A DNA stretch of 64,000 nt from an uncultured Bacteroides sp. (lineage in GTDB: Bacteria; Bacteroidota; Bacteroidia; Bacteroidales; Bacteroidaceae): assembly GCA_900544675.1 (NCBI GenBank), contig UQVZ01000007.1, forward strand, positions 53,249 to 117,248. Reading direction: 5' to 3'. The translations under genes were made by a program, and so were the position numbers. Under the pieces are notes generated by a model. It made no database searches and was not told the DNA's origin. It saw only the letters and a list, made by a program, of their open reading frames with translations. This document shows, piece after piece, positions 51,267 to 58,871 of this stretch. Position 1 is the first letter of the stretch; every line of letters starts with the position of its first letter.

Positions 51267-51777
51267 TATTATCTATGTTCGGATTGGTTACGACTAAAGA
51301 ATCAAGACGGTGGTGGGTGTGTTGCACATCGGTGATTTCGTAAAACATCATGGTGCCACAGTCCAGATTGGTAAAGTAGGGGATGTTCCGGTGTGTTATC
51401 CGGATGGTGTCACAGCCTGCAAAGCTGCGCGACAGACTGTAGTAATAGAAAATGAATTGCGTGTAAGCATTATAGCTTAGCGGGATGCTGAAGCTGCTGG
51501 CGGCAGTTTCCCGGTTGATAAGGGTGTCCGATACCACCGTGCTTACCGTATGAGGTTGCAGGCTGCCGTCGGCCAAGGTGTCGTATACGGTTGCATCAGT
51601 AGAGGTTTGCCCTACAATGGTGATGGTGTCCGATGTGTTAAACGACCTGCCGTTCTGGTCTACCAATGAAAAGTGAAGGTACGACAAGGCGTTGGGCGGA
51701 CAGTTCTCCACCTCACAGCCCGGAACCAGCAAGGCTGCCAATATCAGCAGGCAGCATATAATCGGTAGTTTTTTCAT
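51214..51777 (-). CDS. Lipoprotein, DUF6452-type
   Basis: The protein is 187 residues with a lipoprotein signal (LLVPGC, Cys21), a Cys-containing start (EVENCPPN) and a beta-rich body ending IQIYFTVTG. I believe it belongs to a Bacteroidales family called DUF6452, often next to the DUF6048-type gene as here; the function is unknown. It begins 2 nt after the glycosyltransferase stop and overlaps the next gene by 53 nt. Confidence 0.7.
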   Translation of the reverse strand: MKKLPIICCLLILAALLVPGCEVENCPPNALSYLHFSLVDQNGRSFNTSDTITIVGQTSTDATVYDTLADGSLQPHTVSTVVSDTLINRETAASSFSIPLSYNAYTQFIFYYYSLSRSFAGCDTIRITHRNIPYFTNLDCGTMMFYEITDVQHTHHRLDSLVVTNPNIDNNEKENIQIYFTVTGTAE

Positions 51778-51779
51778 GA

Positions 51780-52730
51780 TTACAGTTCTTTTTCTATTTG
51801 ATATTTGTTGCGCTCCGGCGCATTGCGGGCAATCAGTTCACCGATAAATCCCGCCAAAAACAGTTGGGTGCCGATAATCATCGTGGTCAATGCCAGGTAG
51901 AAGTAAGGGCTTTCGGTCACCAGCCGGTATGGATTGCCGCAATACATGTCGTGCAGTTTGTTGAATCCGATGACGGCTACCGAGATAAATCCCAGCAGGA
52001 ACATAATCGAACCCAGAAAGCCGAAGATGTGCATCGGTTTTACGCCGAAAGTGGACAAGAACCATAAGGTAATCAGGTCGAGGTATCCGTTGACAAAACG
52101 GTTCAGCCCGAACTTGGTCTTTCCATATTTCCGTGCCTGGTGATGTACCACCTTTTCGCCTATCTTGTTGAACCCGGCATTCTTTGCCAGGTAAGGGATA
52201 TAGCGGTGCATTTCGCCATATACTTCGATGTTCTTTACCACGTCGCGGCGGTAGGCTTTCAGTCCGCAATTGAAATCGTGCAGGTTATGAATGCCCGATA
52301 CCCTGCGTGCCGTTGCGTTGAACAGCTTGGTCGGTATGGTTTTCGATAGCGGGTCATAGCGTTTCTGCTTCCAGCCCGAAACCAAGTCATATCCGTCTGC
52401 CGTAATCATCCGGTACAGTTCCGGTATTTCGTCGGGGCTGTCTTGCAGGTCGGCATCCATGGTGATGACCACATCTCCTTCTGCCCGCTCGAATCCGCAA
52501 TATAAGGCAGGCGATTTGCCATAGTTGCGTCGGAACTTGATGCCTTTTACTTCCGGATTGTTTTTACTCAATTCTTCTATGATGTTCCACGAGTTGTCTG
52601 TGCTTCCGTCGTTGACGAAGATAATCTCATACGAGAAACGGTTGGCGTCCATCACCCGCTTAATCCATGCGTGCAGTTCGGGCAACGATTCCGCCTCATT
52701 GTATAAAGGTATGACTACTGATATATCCAT
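51780..52730 (-). CDS. Family 2 glycosyltransferase, polyprenyl-phosphate sugar type (GtrB/DPM-like)
   Basis: The protein is 316 residues. The GT-A domain (about 1-225) has VVIPLYNEAESLPEL, FVNDGSTDNSW and the DxD region ITMDADLQDSPDEIPEL. Two C-terminal membrane helices (about 232-258 and 270-300) follow. This is the layout of enzymes that load a sugar from NDP-sugar onto undecaprenyl or dolichyl phosphate for later envelope glycosylation. It is first in a five-gene operon. Confidence 0.9.
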   Translation of the reverse strand: MDISVVIPLYNEAESLPELHAWIKRVMDANRFSYEIIFVNDGSTDNSWNIIEELSKNNPEVKGIKFRRNYGKSPALYCGFERAEGDVVITMDADLQDSPDEIPELYRMITADGYDLVSGWKQKRYDPLSKTIPTKLFNATARRVSGIHNLHDFNCGLKAYRRDVVKNIEVYGEMHRYIPYLAKNAGFNKIGEKVVHHQARKYGKTKFGLNRFVNGYLDLITLWFLSTFGVKPMHIFGFLGSIMFLLGFISVAVIGFNKLHDMYCGNPYRLVTESPYFYLALTTMIIGTQLFLAGFIGELIARNAPERNKYQIEKEL

Positions 52731-52739
52731 AGCGTACTT

Positions 52740-52870
52740 ATAAATAATAAATGAAGAATGAAGAATTAAGAATGAAGAATGTTCCGGATTCTCAATCTTC
52801 TTAATCTAAAATTCCTCTAACTTCTTTAACTACTATAACTTCTCTAACTCCTCTAACTTCTCTAACTTCT
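52740..52870. repeat. Repeat block upstream of the GT2 operon
   Basis: AATGAAGAATTAAG-type units (52749-52780) are followed by CTAACTTCTTTAACT-type units (52808-52878), the same two families seen at 3063-3180 and 48845-48945. Confidence 0.7.
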
Positions 52871-53407
52871 TTAACTTCTCTTCCTATATCTCATTGTCAG
52901 CAACCCGGTAGGCAATGCCAGCAGGACACCATAGAAAACGTTTTGGGTAATGAGCTGGAATGTCAGTTGGATAGGGCTTAACGAAGCTATCGTGTTGAAT
53001 GCTATTAGCAATTGGTCCATCGAGTTGGCAAGGTCGCCTTGGGCTATTGCCTTCACCTCCTCCAGTTGCTGCCTGTACATCTCGAACAGGAAGCCGTGGT
53101 CGATGTACTGGAAATAGATGTAATGTCCTACGGCAGCCAGCATGGATGCAAAGATGTACATACATACGGTAAAGAGGAAAGCGCGGAAAAACGAAATGGT
53201 TCCGCCGCAATACACGTTTCGGAATCGGCGTGTATACAGATAGCCCAGTATCGGGACAAACAAGGTACCTAATAGGAACAAAAGTTGCAGCAGCGGTACT
53301 TTGAACCCTAACGGAAGAAAGATGAACTTAATAATCCAAAAGAGTCCCATATACGTGCCGAACCTCATTGCGTGCTCTTGTATGGCAATTGGTTTGTCTG
53401 GTGTCAT
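52871..53407 (-). CDS. DUF4199-like inner-membrane protein
   Basis: The protein is 178 residues from the ATG at 53405-53407; the longer TTG start at 53434 overlaps the -7 element and is rejected. Four hydrophobic helices (about 20-45, 50-70, 85-110 and 145-170) and charged loops fit the DUF4199 family of Bacteroidota, which has no known function and is often adjacent to a GT2 gene as here. Confidence 0.75.
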   Translation of the reverse strand: MTPDKPIAIQEHAMRFGTYMGLFWIIKFIFLPLGFKVPLLQLLFLLGTLFVPILGYLYTRRFRNVYCGGTISFFRAFLFTVCMYIFASMLAAVGHYIYFQYIDHGFLFEMYRQQLEEVKAIAQGDLANSMDQLLIAFNTIASLSPIQLTFQLITQNVFYGVLLALPTGLLTMRYRKRS

Positions 53408-53431
53408 TTGTTTTGCTTTATTATTTGTGTA

Positions 53432-53439
53432 CAAAAGTA
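53432..53439 (-). promoter_or_regulatory. -7 element upstream of the DUF4199-like gene
   Basis: TACTTTTG on the minus strand fits TAnnTTTG and supports the start at 53407. No clear -33 is seen. Confidence 0.5.
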
Positions 53440-53522
53440 CGTTTTTTGTGCTTATTCAGTGTAATAAAAGGAGGAAAAATGATGTTTCTTTAAATTTTTC
53501 TGCAATTTTTTCGGCAAAGGTC

Positions 53523-53552
53523 TTGTGTATTCGAAAAAAACACGTACCTTTG
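53523..53552 (+). promoter_or_regulatory. Promoter of the SRP RNA-tRNA-Thr transcript
   Basis: TTG (53523-53525), 19 nt, then TACCTTTG (53545-53552). Confidence 0.75.
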
Positions 53553-53557
53553 CACCC

Positions 53558-53610
53558 GCAATCGAGAAATATCGCGCCGATGATAGTTCAGCGATTGCAA
53601 GTTTTTTGAA
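53558..53610 (+). promoter_or_regulatory. Terminator-like leader ahead of the SRP RNA
   Basis: GCAATCG (53558-53564) pairs with CGATTGC (53592-53598), followed by AAGTTTTTTG. The hairpin loop contains ATATCGCGCCG (53569-53579), the exact complement of 53687-53697 inside the SRP RNA. It could be a processed leader or an attenuator. Confidence 0.45.
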
Positions 53611-53614
53611 ATAC

Positions 53615-53710
53615 GGGTAAGTCCCATACGGCCAGCTCCCTTCGAATCCTCCAGGGCTTGATCGCAGCAAAGGTAGTTGGTTGTAGCGGCGCGATATGGC
53701 AAGCTTACCC
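53615..53710 (+). ncRNA. ffs: Signal recognition particle RNA, small bacterial type (4.5S)
   Basis: The segment folds as one long hairpin: GGGTAAG with CTTACCC (ends), CCATA with TATGG, and GCCAGCT with AGTTGGT. The apical region CCAGG...GCAGCAAAGG corresponds to the conserved SRP internal loop that binds Ffh. The length of about 96 nt fits the small SRP RNA class. It targets nascent membrane proteins to SecYEG with Ffh and FtsY. A tRNA-Thr follows after 4 nt, so both come from one precursor. The mature 5' end is inferred from pairing. Confidence 0.85.
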
Positions 53711-53714
53711 ACCT

Positions 53715-53788
53715 GCCTCTTTAGCTCAGTTGGCCAGAGCACGTGATTTGTAATCTCGGGGTCGTTGGTTCGAATCCGACAAGAGGCT
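53715..53788 (+). tRNA. tRNA-Thr (anticodon TGT)
   Basis: This is a 74-nt cloverleaf with acceptor GCCTCTT/AAGAGGC, anticodon loop TTTGTAA, T-arm GTTCGAATC and discriminator U. CCA is not encoded. It lies directly behind the SRP RNA. Confidence 0.95.
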
Positions 53789-53794
53789 CGAAGG

Positions 53795-53827
53795 AGTGGA
53801 AATTACAAACGTAGTTTCCACTTTTTT
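53795..53827 (+). terminator. Terminator of the SRP RNA-tRNA-Thr transcript
   Basis: AGTGGAAA (53795-53802) pairs with TTTCCACT (53815-53822), then TTTTTC. Confidence 0.8.
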
Positions 53828-53844
53828 CATATAGATAAGTTTGT

Positions 53845-53905
53845 CTATGAAGATAGCTTCATGAGCCGTTTCATATATGTTGAAACTGTCGATGAAGTAT
53901 ATATT
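53845..53905. repeat. ATGAAG / GTTTCA palindromic element
   Basis: ATGAAG-4 nt-CTTCAT is followed by GTTTCA-7 nt-TGAAAC and then ATGAAGTATATAT. It matches the element at 9560-9690. No gene is seen in the rest of 53828-54037. Confidence 0.6.
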
Positions 53906-54037
53906 ACTTTGCCGATGTAGCATATCTTCTTCGGAACTTTAAAGGCTGGTTCGTTTCCTTCGTCCGCCATTCCTTGATTTTCCGTCTCTTTTATGGGAAA
54001 AATTACTTTCGCTTGCTGTTTTTTCTGTACTTTTCTG

Positions 54038-54045
54038 TAATTTTG
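54038..54045 (+). promoter_or_regulatory. -7 element of the purF-like gene
   Basis: TAATTTTG fits TAnnTTTG, 47 nt before the ATG. The -33 candidate (TTG at 54013) is 22 nt away, slightly long. Confidence 0.5.
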
Positions 54046-54092
54046 CAACGAAATCGAATATTTATTTACAACTTTAACTTAATATATCAAAA

Positions 54093-55499
54093 ATGGGTGG
54101 TTTTTTCGGAACAGTCTCTATGGCTGAATGTGTTACCGATTTGTTCTATGGCACAGATTATAATTCACACTTGGGAACCAAGCGTGCGGGTATGGCTACT
54201 TACGATGAAGCTTCGGGCTTTGCAAGGAAAATCCATAGCATAGACAATTCATATTTTCGTACGAAATTCGAATCGGAGTTATCTAAGTTTAAAGGCAAGT
54301 CGGGTATCGGCGTGATTAGTGATACCGATCCTCAGCCTATTATGATTAATTCGCATTTGGGAAGATTCGCGATTGTGACGGTTGCCAAGATTAACAACAT
54401 CCCCGAATTGGAAAAGGAATTGTTGGACGCGAATATGCATTTTGCCGAGATGAGTATGGGAAAAACCAATCCTACCGAGCTGGTGGCTTTGCTGATTGTA
54501 CAAGGCAAGAACTTTGTCGAAGGCATCGAGAATGTGTACAATAAAATCAAAGGCTCGTGCTCGATGTTGATTCTGACCGAAGACGGCATCATTGCCGCCC
54601 GCGACAAGCTGGGCCGTACACCGATTATTGTCGGCAAGAAAGAAGGGGCGTATGCCGTGACAAGCGAGTCGTGCAGCTTGCCCAATCTGGATTATGAAAT
54701 AGACAGTTATGTAGGTCCGGGTGAGATTATCCGCGTACGCGCTACGGGCATCGAACAATTGCGTAAGCCGAACGAGGAAATGCAGGTTTGTTCTTTCCTG
54801 TGGGTATATTATGGATTCCCTGTTTCGTGCTACGAAGGACGGAATGTAGAAGAAGTCCGTTTCAAGAGTGGTTTCGAGATGGGTCGGGTAGACGAGTCGG
54901 AAGTGGATTGTGCCTGTGGCATTCCCGATTCGGGAGTAGGTATGGCGTTGGGGTATGCCGAAGGGAAAGGAGTGCCTTACCATCGGGGCATTGCCAAATA
55001 TACGCCGACATGGCCACGCAGCTTCACGCCCAGCAATCAGGAAATGCGCTCGTTGGTGGCAAAGATGAAACTGATTCCCAACCGTGCGATGCTGGAAGGC
55101 AAGCGGGTATTGTTCTGCGATGATTCGATTGTACGCGGTACCCAGTTGCGCGACAATGTGAAAATCCTGTTCGATTACGGCGCTAAGGAAATACACATGC
55201 GTATCGCTTGTCCGCCGCTGATTTACGGTTGTCCGTTTATCGGCTTTACCTCTTCGAAGAGTGATATGGAACTGATTACCCGTCGGATTATCGAGGAGAT
55301 AGAAGGCGACGGCAATGCCAAACTGGATAAGTATGCCACGACCGATTCGCCCGAATACAAAGAGTTGGTAGAACGCATCCGTGCCCGTTTCGGTCTGACT
55401 TCCTTGAAATTCAATACACTGGAAACCTTGGTGAAGGCAATCGGCTTGCCTAAGTGCAAGGTCTGCACACACTGTTTCGATGGTTCCAGCCATTTCTAA
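54093..55499 (+). CDS. Amidophosphoribosyltransferase homologue lacking the N-terminal catalytic Cys
   Basis: The protein is 468 residues. It aligns over the whole PurF fold: an N-terminal glutamine-amidotransferase-like domain (about 1-230) and a C-terminal phosphoribosyltransferase domain with the PRPP loop VLFCDDSIVRGTQ and a CKVCTHCFDG tail. PurF normally starts MCGI/VxG with Cys at position 2 as nucleophile; here it reads MGGFFG and no Cys is near the N-terminus. Glutamine hydrolysis is thus unlikely; ammonia-dependent or other PRPP chemistry is possible. It is monocistronic, with a perfect-looking hairpin after it. A true PurF may be elsewhere in the genome. Confidence 0.85.
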   Translation: MGGFFGTVSMAECVTDLFYGTDYNSHLGTKRAGMATYDEASGFARKIHSIDNSYFRTKFESELSKFKGKSGIGVISDTDPQPIMINSHLGRFAIVTVAKINNIPELEKELLDANMHFAEMSMGKTNPTELVALLIVQGKNFVEGIENVYNKIKGSCSMLILTEDGIIAARDKLGRTPIIVGKKEGAYAVTSESCSLPNLDYEIDSYVGPGEIIRVRATGIEQLRKPNEEMQVCSFLWVYYGFPVSCYEGRNVEEVRFKSGFEMGRVDESEVDCACGIPDSGVGMALGYAEGKGVPYHRGIAKYTPTWPRSFTPSNQEMRSLVAKMKLIPNRAMLEGKRVLFCDDSIVRGTQLRDNVKILFDYGAKEIHMRIACPPLIYGCPFIGFTSSKSDMELITRRIIEEIEGDGNAKLDKYATTDSPEYKELVERIRARFGLTSLKFNTLETLVKAIGLPKCKVCTHCFDGSSHF

Positions 55500-55517
55500 T
55501 TGGCTAACAGGTATTTT

Positions 55518-55584
55518 GAACACAAAGACACGGAGGCACAGAGAAAACAATTTAAAAACTCTGTGCCTCCGTGTTTTTGTGTTC
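55518..55584. terminator. Long inverted repeat, probable bidirectional terminator
   Basis: A 26-bp stem with one mismatch (55518-55543 with 55559-55584) made of ACACGGAGGCACAGAG-type words lies between convergent purF-like and Crp genes. Confidence 0.75.
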
Positions 55585-55595
55585 GATGAATTGCA

Positions 55596-56285
55596 CTAAA
55601 CAGGCTTTTTAAGTTTACTGAGATTCAGCTCGATGTTTCCGTCGGGTGTTCTGCTGATTAATCCTTCTTTCTCCATTTTATTAAATTCGGTGGATAGCGC
55701 GGGGCGGGTTACGTTCAGGTATTCTGCCAGTTGGGTTAGCGTATGACCCATCTTCAAGGTATGCGAACCTTTTTCTACCTTTTTAAATAAATACACTAAA
55801 ATCCGTTCCCGGATAGTTTTTCGGGATAGGATGTCCAGCCGCATCGTCGTGCATTGATTGCAGTTGCCCGATACGCAAAAGAAGTTTTTCAAGACATTCG
55901 GACATTTGCTGAGCAAACGGAAGGTAGAATCTTTGGTTGCCGTCAGTAAGACGGATTCTTTGACTGCCTTGAATGTGGCAGGGAACCGGTTGTCATCTTT
56001 GAACAGGTGAGGTGTGGCGAAAGCACGGGGCGCTACGATATTTTCCAGCACCACTTCATTCCCGTTTGTATCTGTGATGTGGGCTTCCAATTCTCCTTTT
56101 AACAGGACGTAAAGCCGGCGGCATGTGTCTCCCTGTTCCGCCACAACCTGATGGCTCTCAACTTCAAATAAGCTGAATTGGAGTTCCTGGATAAGTTGTC
56201 TTTGGGTCTGTGCGTCTAAATCACGGAATAGAGGTATCGTGAACAGAATCTCTTTATAATTATCATTGAATTCGATTGCTTTCAT
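55596..56285 (-). CDS. Crp/Fnr-family regulator with four-Cys cluster
   Basis: The protein is 229 residues. The cyclic-nucleotide-binding-type barrel (about 12-125) lacks the usual cAMP RSA signature, and the C-terminal winged helix (about 155-225) reads LTQLAEYLNVTRPALSTEFNKM. Between them lie Cys128, Cys137, Cys142 and Cys145 (KCPN...FFCVSGNCNQC), a possible Fe-S or NO/redox sensing site. It is divergent from hcp, the hybrid-cluster protein linked to nitrosative stress, and is its likely regulator. Confidence 0.88.
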   Translation of the reverse strand: MKAIEFNDNYKEILFTIPLFRDLDAQTQRQLIQELQFSLFEVESHQVVAEQGDTCRRLYVLLKGELEAHITDTNGNEVVLENIVAPRAFATPHLFKDDNRFPATFKAVKESVLLTATKDSTFRLLSKCPNVLKNFFCVSGNCNQCTTMRLDILSRKTIRERILVYLFKKVEKGSHTLKMGHTLTQLAEYLNVTRPALSTEFNKMEKEGLISRTPDGNIELNLSKLKKPV

Positions 56286-56430
56286 CTTATGAGTTTTAGT
56301 AAAGATATAAAGATACTTTTAAAACTCGTTTTCATGGAGTTTTGTTCTGCCGTTCTGTAATAAAAAGGAAATTTTTGCAGAAAATGCCCTGAGTGTCATA
56401 TTTATTACACGTTGTTGTTTTTGCCTGCTG

Positions 56431-56438
56431 TAATTTTG
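56431..56438 (+). promoter_or_regulatory. -7 element of the hcp promoter
   Basis: TAATTTTG fits TAnnTTTG, 27 nt before the ATG. The -33 region is weak, as expected if activated by the divergent Crp/Fnr protein. Confidence 0.5.
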
Positions 56439-56464
56439 CCTCGTAAACTTAAACACAAGTAACA

Positions 56465-58123
56465 ATGATGGAAAATAAAATGTTTTGTTATCAGTGCCAG
56501 GAAACGGCCAATGGAATGGGTTGTAAGCTGGCAGGTGTGTGTGGAAAGACGCCGGAAGTTGCAAATGCTCAGGATCTTTTGCTGTATATCCTGAAGGGAA
56601 TCGGGGTTCTTGTAACCGTTTGTAAGCCGGGATGCAGTCATTGTCCGAAGACCCGGAAGGTCTATGATTTTGTGAACGATGCCTTGTTCAGTACGATAAC
56701 GAATGCGAATTTTGATGTAGAAAGCATTTATGACAGAATAGACCGGGCAATAGCATTGCGCAATGAACTGTTCCGTGCCTTGGAAGATAAAGGGGTGAGC
56801 GTTCCGGCAATGGATATGCTGACATGGAACGGAAGCCGTGCGGAATATGCCGAGAAGTCGAAGACGGTCGGTGTGTTGGATTGTGAAGACGAGGATGTCC
56901 GTTCGCTGAAAGAGCTTACGACTTTTGGTCTTAAAGGAATGGCTGCCTATTTGGAACACGCTGCCCGTTTAGGCTATGTCGAGGCGGAAATCAATGACTA
57001 TGTGCTTTATGCGTTAAGCGAGCTGGCACTTACGGACGATGCCGTTTCTCTTACCGCACTTGCATTGAAGACCGGCGAATGGGGCGTAAAGGCAATGGCT
57101 CTGCTGGATAAAGCCAATACCGGTTCTTACGGGAATCCGGAGATTACGGAAGTCAATATCTCTGTAGGGAGCCGTCCGGGTATATTGGTGAGCGGGCATG
57201 ACCTGAAAGACCTCGAACAATTGCTCGAACAAAGCAAGGACAGTGGCATTGACATTTATACACATGGGGAAATGCTTCCCGCGCATTATTATCCTCAATT
57301 GAAAAAATACCCTCACCTGAAAGGAAATTATGGAAATGCCTGGTGGAAACAGCGTGAAGAGTTTGAAACATTCAACGGACCTATTCTTTTTACCACAAAC
57401 TGCATTGTGCCTCCTACCGGAAAAGCCACTTATTCCGGTCGGGTTTATACGACGAACAGTACAGGCTATCCGGGTTGGAAACACATCGTTGCCGATAGCG
57501 AAGGGAGAAAAGATTTCAGCGAAATCATTGAACTTGCCAAGACATGCAAGGCTCCGACCGAAATCGAGAAAGGTTCTATTGTCGGAGGATTTGCCCATAA
57601 TCAGGTTTTCGCTTTAGCCGATAAAGTGGTAGAAGCCGTTCGAAGCGGGGCAATCCGTAAGTTTGTGGTTATGGCAGGATGTGACGGAAGAATGCGGAAC
57701 AGGGCTTATTATACGGATTTTGCCAAAGCCTTGCCCAATGACTGCGTGATTCTTACAGCAGGTTGTGCCAAATACCGATACAACAAATTGCCTTTGGGAG
57801 ACATAAACGGCATTCCGAGAGTGCTCGATGCAGGTCAGTGTAACGACAGTTATTCGTTGGCTCTTATTGCGTTGAAGTTGAAAGAAGTGTTTGGACTGGA
57901 CGATATAAATAAGCTGCCGGTCGTTTACAACATTGCCTGGTATGAGCAAAAAGCGGTTATCGTTTTGCTGGCGCTTTTAAGCCTTGGTGTGAAACATATT
58001 CATTTGGGTCCCACTTTGCCTGCCTTTTTATCTCCTAATGTAGCGAAAGTGCTCGTAGATAATTTTGGCATTGCCGGGATAAGCACCGTAGATGAAGACT
58101 TGAAAGCCTTTGGGGTGATTTGA
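56465..58123 (+). CDS. hcp: Hybrid-cluster protein (hydroxylamine reductase)
   Basis: The protein is 552 residues, full length. The N-terminal cluster motif is Cys8, Cys11, Cys20 and Cys26 (CYQCQETANGMGC...C), i.e. C-x2-C-x8-C-x5-C of the anaerobe-type [4Fe-4S] class, not the E. coli C-x2-C-x11-C-x6-C class. The hybrid-cluster ligands lie later in FTTNCIVPP, VMAGCDGRM, TAGCAKYRY and DAGQCND. It reduces hydroxylamine in vitro and is tied to NO detoxification. No hcr reductase gene is adjacent. The Met at 56468 is an equal start. Confidence 0.95.
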   Translation: MMENKMFCYQCQETANGMGCKLAGVCGKTPEVANAQDLLLYILKGIGVLVTVCKPGCSHCPKTRKVYDFVNDALFSTITNANFDVESIYDRIDRAIALRNELFRALEDKGVSVPAMDMLTWNGSRAEYAEKSKTVGVLDCEDEDVRSLKELTTFGLKGMAAYLEHAARLGYVEAEINDYVLYALSELALTDDAVSLTALALKTGEWGVKAMALLDKANTGSYGNPEITEVNISVGSRPGILVSGHDLKDLEQLLEQSKDSGIDIYTHGEMLPAHYYPQLKKYPHLKGNYGNAWWKQREEFETFNGPILFTTNCIVPPTGKATYSGRVYTTNSTGYPGWKHIVADSEGRKDFSEIIELAKTCKAPTEIEKGSIVGGFAHNQVFALADKVVEAVRSGAIRKFVVMAGCDGRMRNRAYYTDFAKALPNDCVILTAGCAKYRYNKLPLGDINGIPRVLDAGQCNDSYSLALIALKLKEVFGLDDINKLPVVYNIAWYEQKAVIVLLALLSLGVKHIHLGPTLPAFLSPNVAKVLVDNFGIAGISTVDEDLKAFGVI

Positions 58124-58219
58124 GCACAGAGAATTTTTAGTTGACAAGGTATCAGTTGACGAGTTGACCAGGTTTTGTTTGAAACGCAGATTAATTAAAT
58201 GAAGAATTGCGTCTGTTTT

Positions 58220-58648
58220 TCATTTGTAATTCTTCTTTTCTATTTCTTTCATCCGGCAAATGATCTCGGCGTACTTCTCCGGCGTCATTTCCGGGTTTTC
58301 CGTATCTTTCGTACCCGTCTGGCGGACAATCACCTCACATCCCAGATAATGTGCTATACGGATGAAGTTGATGAGGTGGTAGTCTTTCCCTCCGCCCATA
58401 TCCCAAAGAGACTGCCACAATACGCCTGTCTCCTTATCTGCCGACAGAAAATACACACCGCTTATTTTGGCTCTTTCGTGTAAGAACCGTCCTATAGCCT
58501 TGGCCGAGCGGATAGCGTCATCCGAATAGATGGGAGGGTTTTTCGGCATATTCAATGCCCGATGCACATTATATCTACGATAGCGTACTACCAAAAATCC
58601 TGCCAGCAGCAGGAAACACGCGATTGCAAAAATAAATCTTGGTTCCAT
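58220..58648 (-). CDS. Single-pass membrane protein of unknown function
   Basis: The protein is 142 residues with one N-terminal membrane helix (about 4-21) followed by RYRRYN and a soluble alpha/beta domain of about 110 residues (AIGRFLHERAKISGVYFLSADKETGV; CEVIVRQTGTK; PEKYAEIICRM). I do not recognise the family. It is a single gene flanked by repeat blocks. Confidence 0.65.
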   Translation of the reverse strand: MEPRFIFAIACFLLLAGFLVVRYRRYNVHRALNMPKNPPIYSDDAIRSAKAIGRFLHERAKISGVYFLSADKETGVLWQSLWDMGGGKDYHLINFIRIAHYLGCEVIVRQTGTKDTENPEMTPEKYAEIICRMKEIEKKNYK

Positions 58649-58669
58649 GATGTCTGTTTTTTATCGGTT

Positions 58670-58871
58670 GATTTTGTTTAAGTTTTAAAAATAAAGAATG
58701 AAGGATCTGTTGGCGTTTTCTTTCATCACAGATTAATTAATTTATTTCTCTGTGTCTTTGTGTCTCTGTGTTCAAATAAGAAAAAAATCTCCGTGCGCTT
58801 TGCTTTCTCAAAATAAGAAACTTTGCGCCTCCGCGTCTCTGCGTTCGATTTTAATTCTTTAACTCCTTAAC
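58670..58871. repeat. Repeat block with dispersed 70-bp element (inverted copy)
   Basis: 58788-58853 is the reverse complement of 2984-3052 with roughly 85 percent identity by eye. Upstream of it lies CTCTGTGTCTTTGTGTCTCTGTGTTC (58747-58772), from the same word family as 55518-55584. Confidence 0.75.

Noticed and set aside
54279..55550. 423-aa open frame antisense to the purF-like gene
   Set aside because: It is a shadow of the real gene; its start runs through the terminator hairpin.
56465..58123. Reading hcp as a type VI secretion Hcp tube protein
   Set aside because: The name is shared but this protein has the Fe-S Cys motifs and 552-aa length of hybrid-cluster protein.
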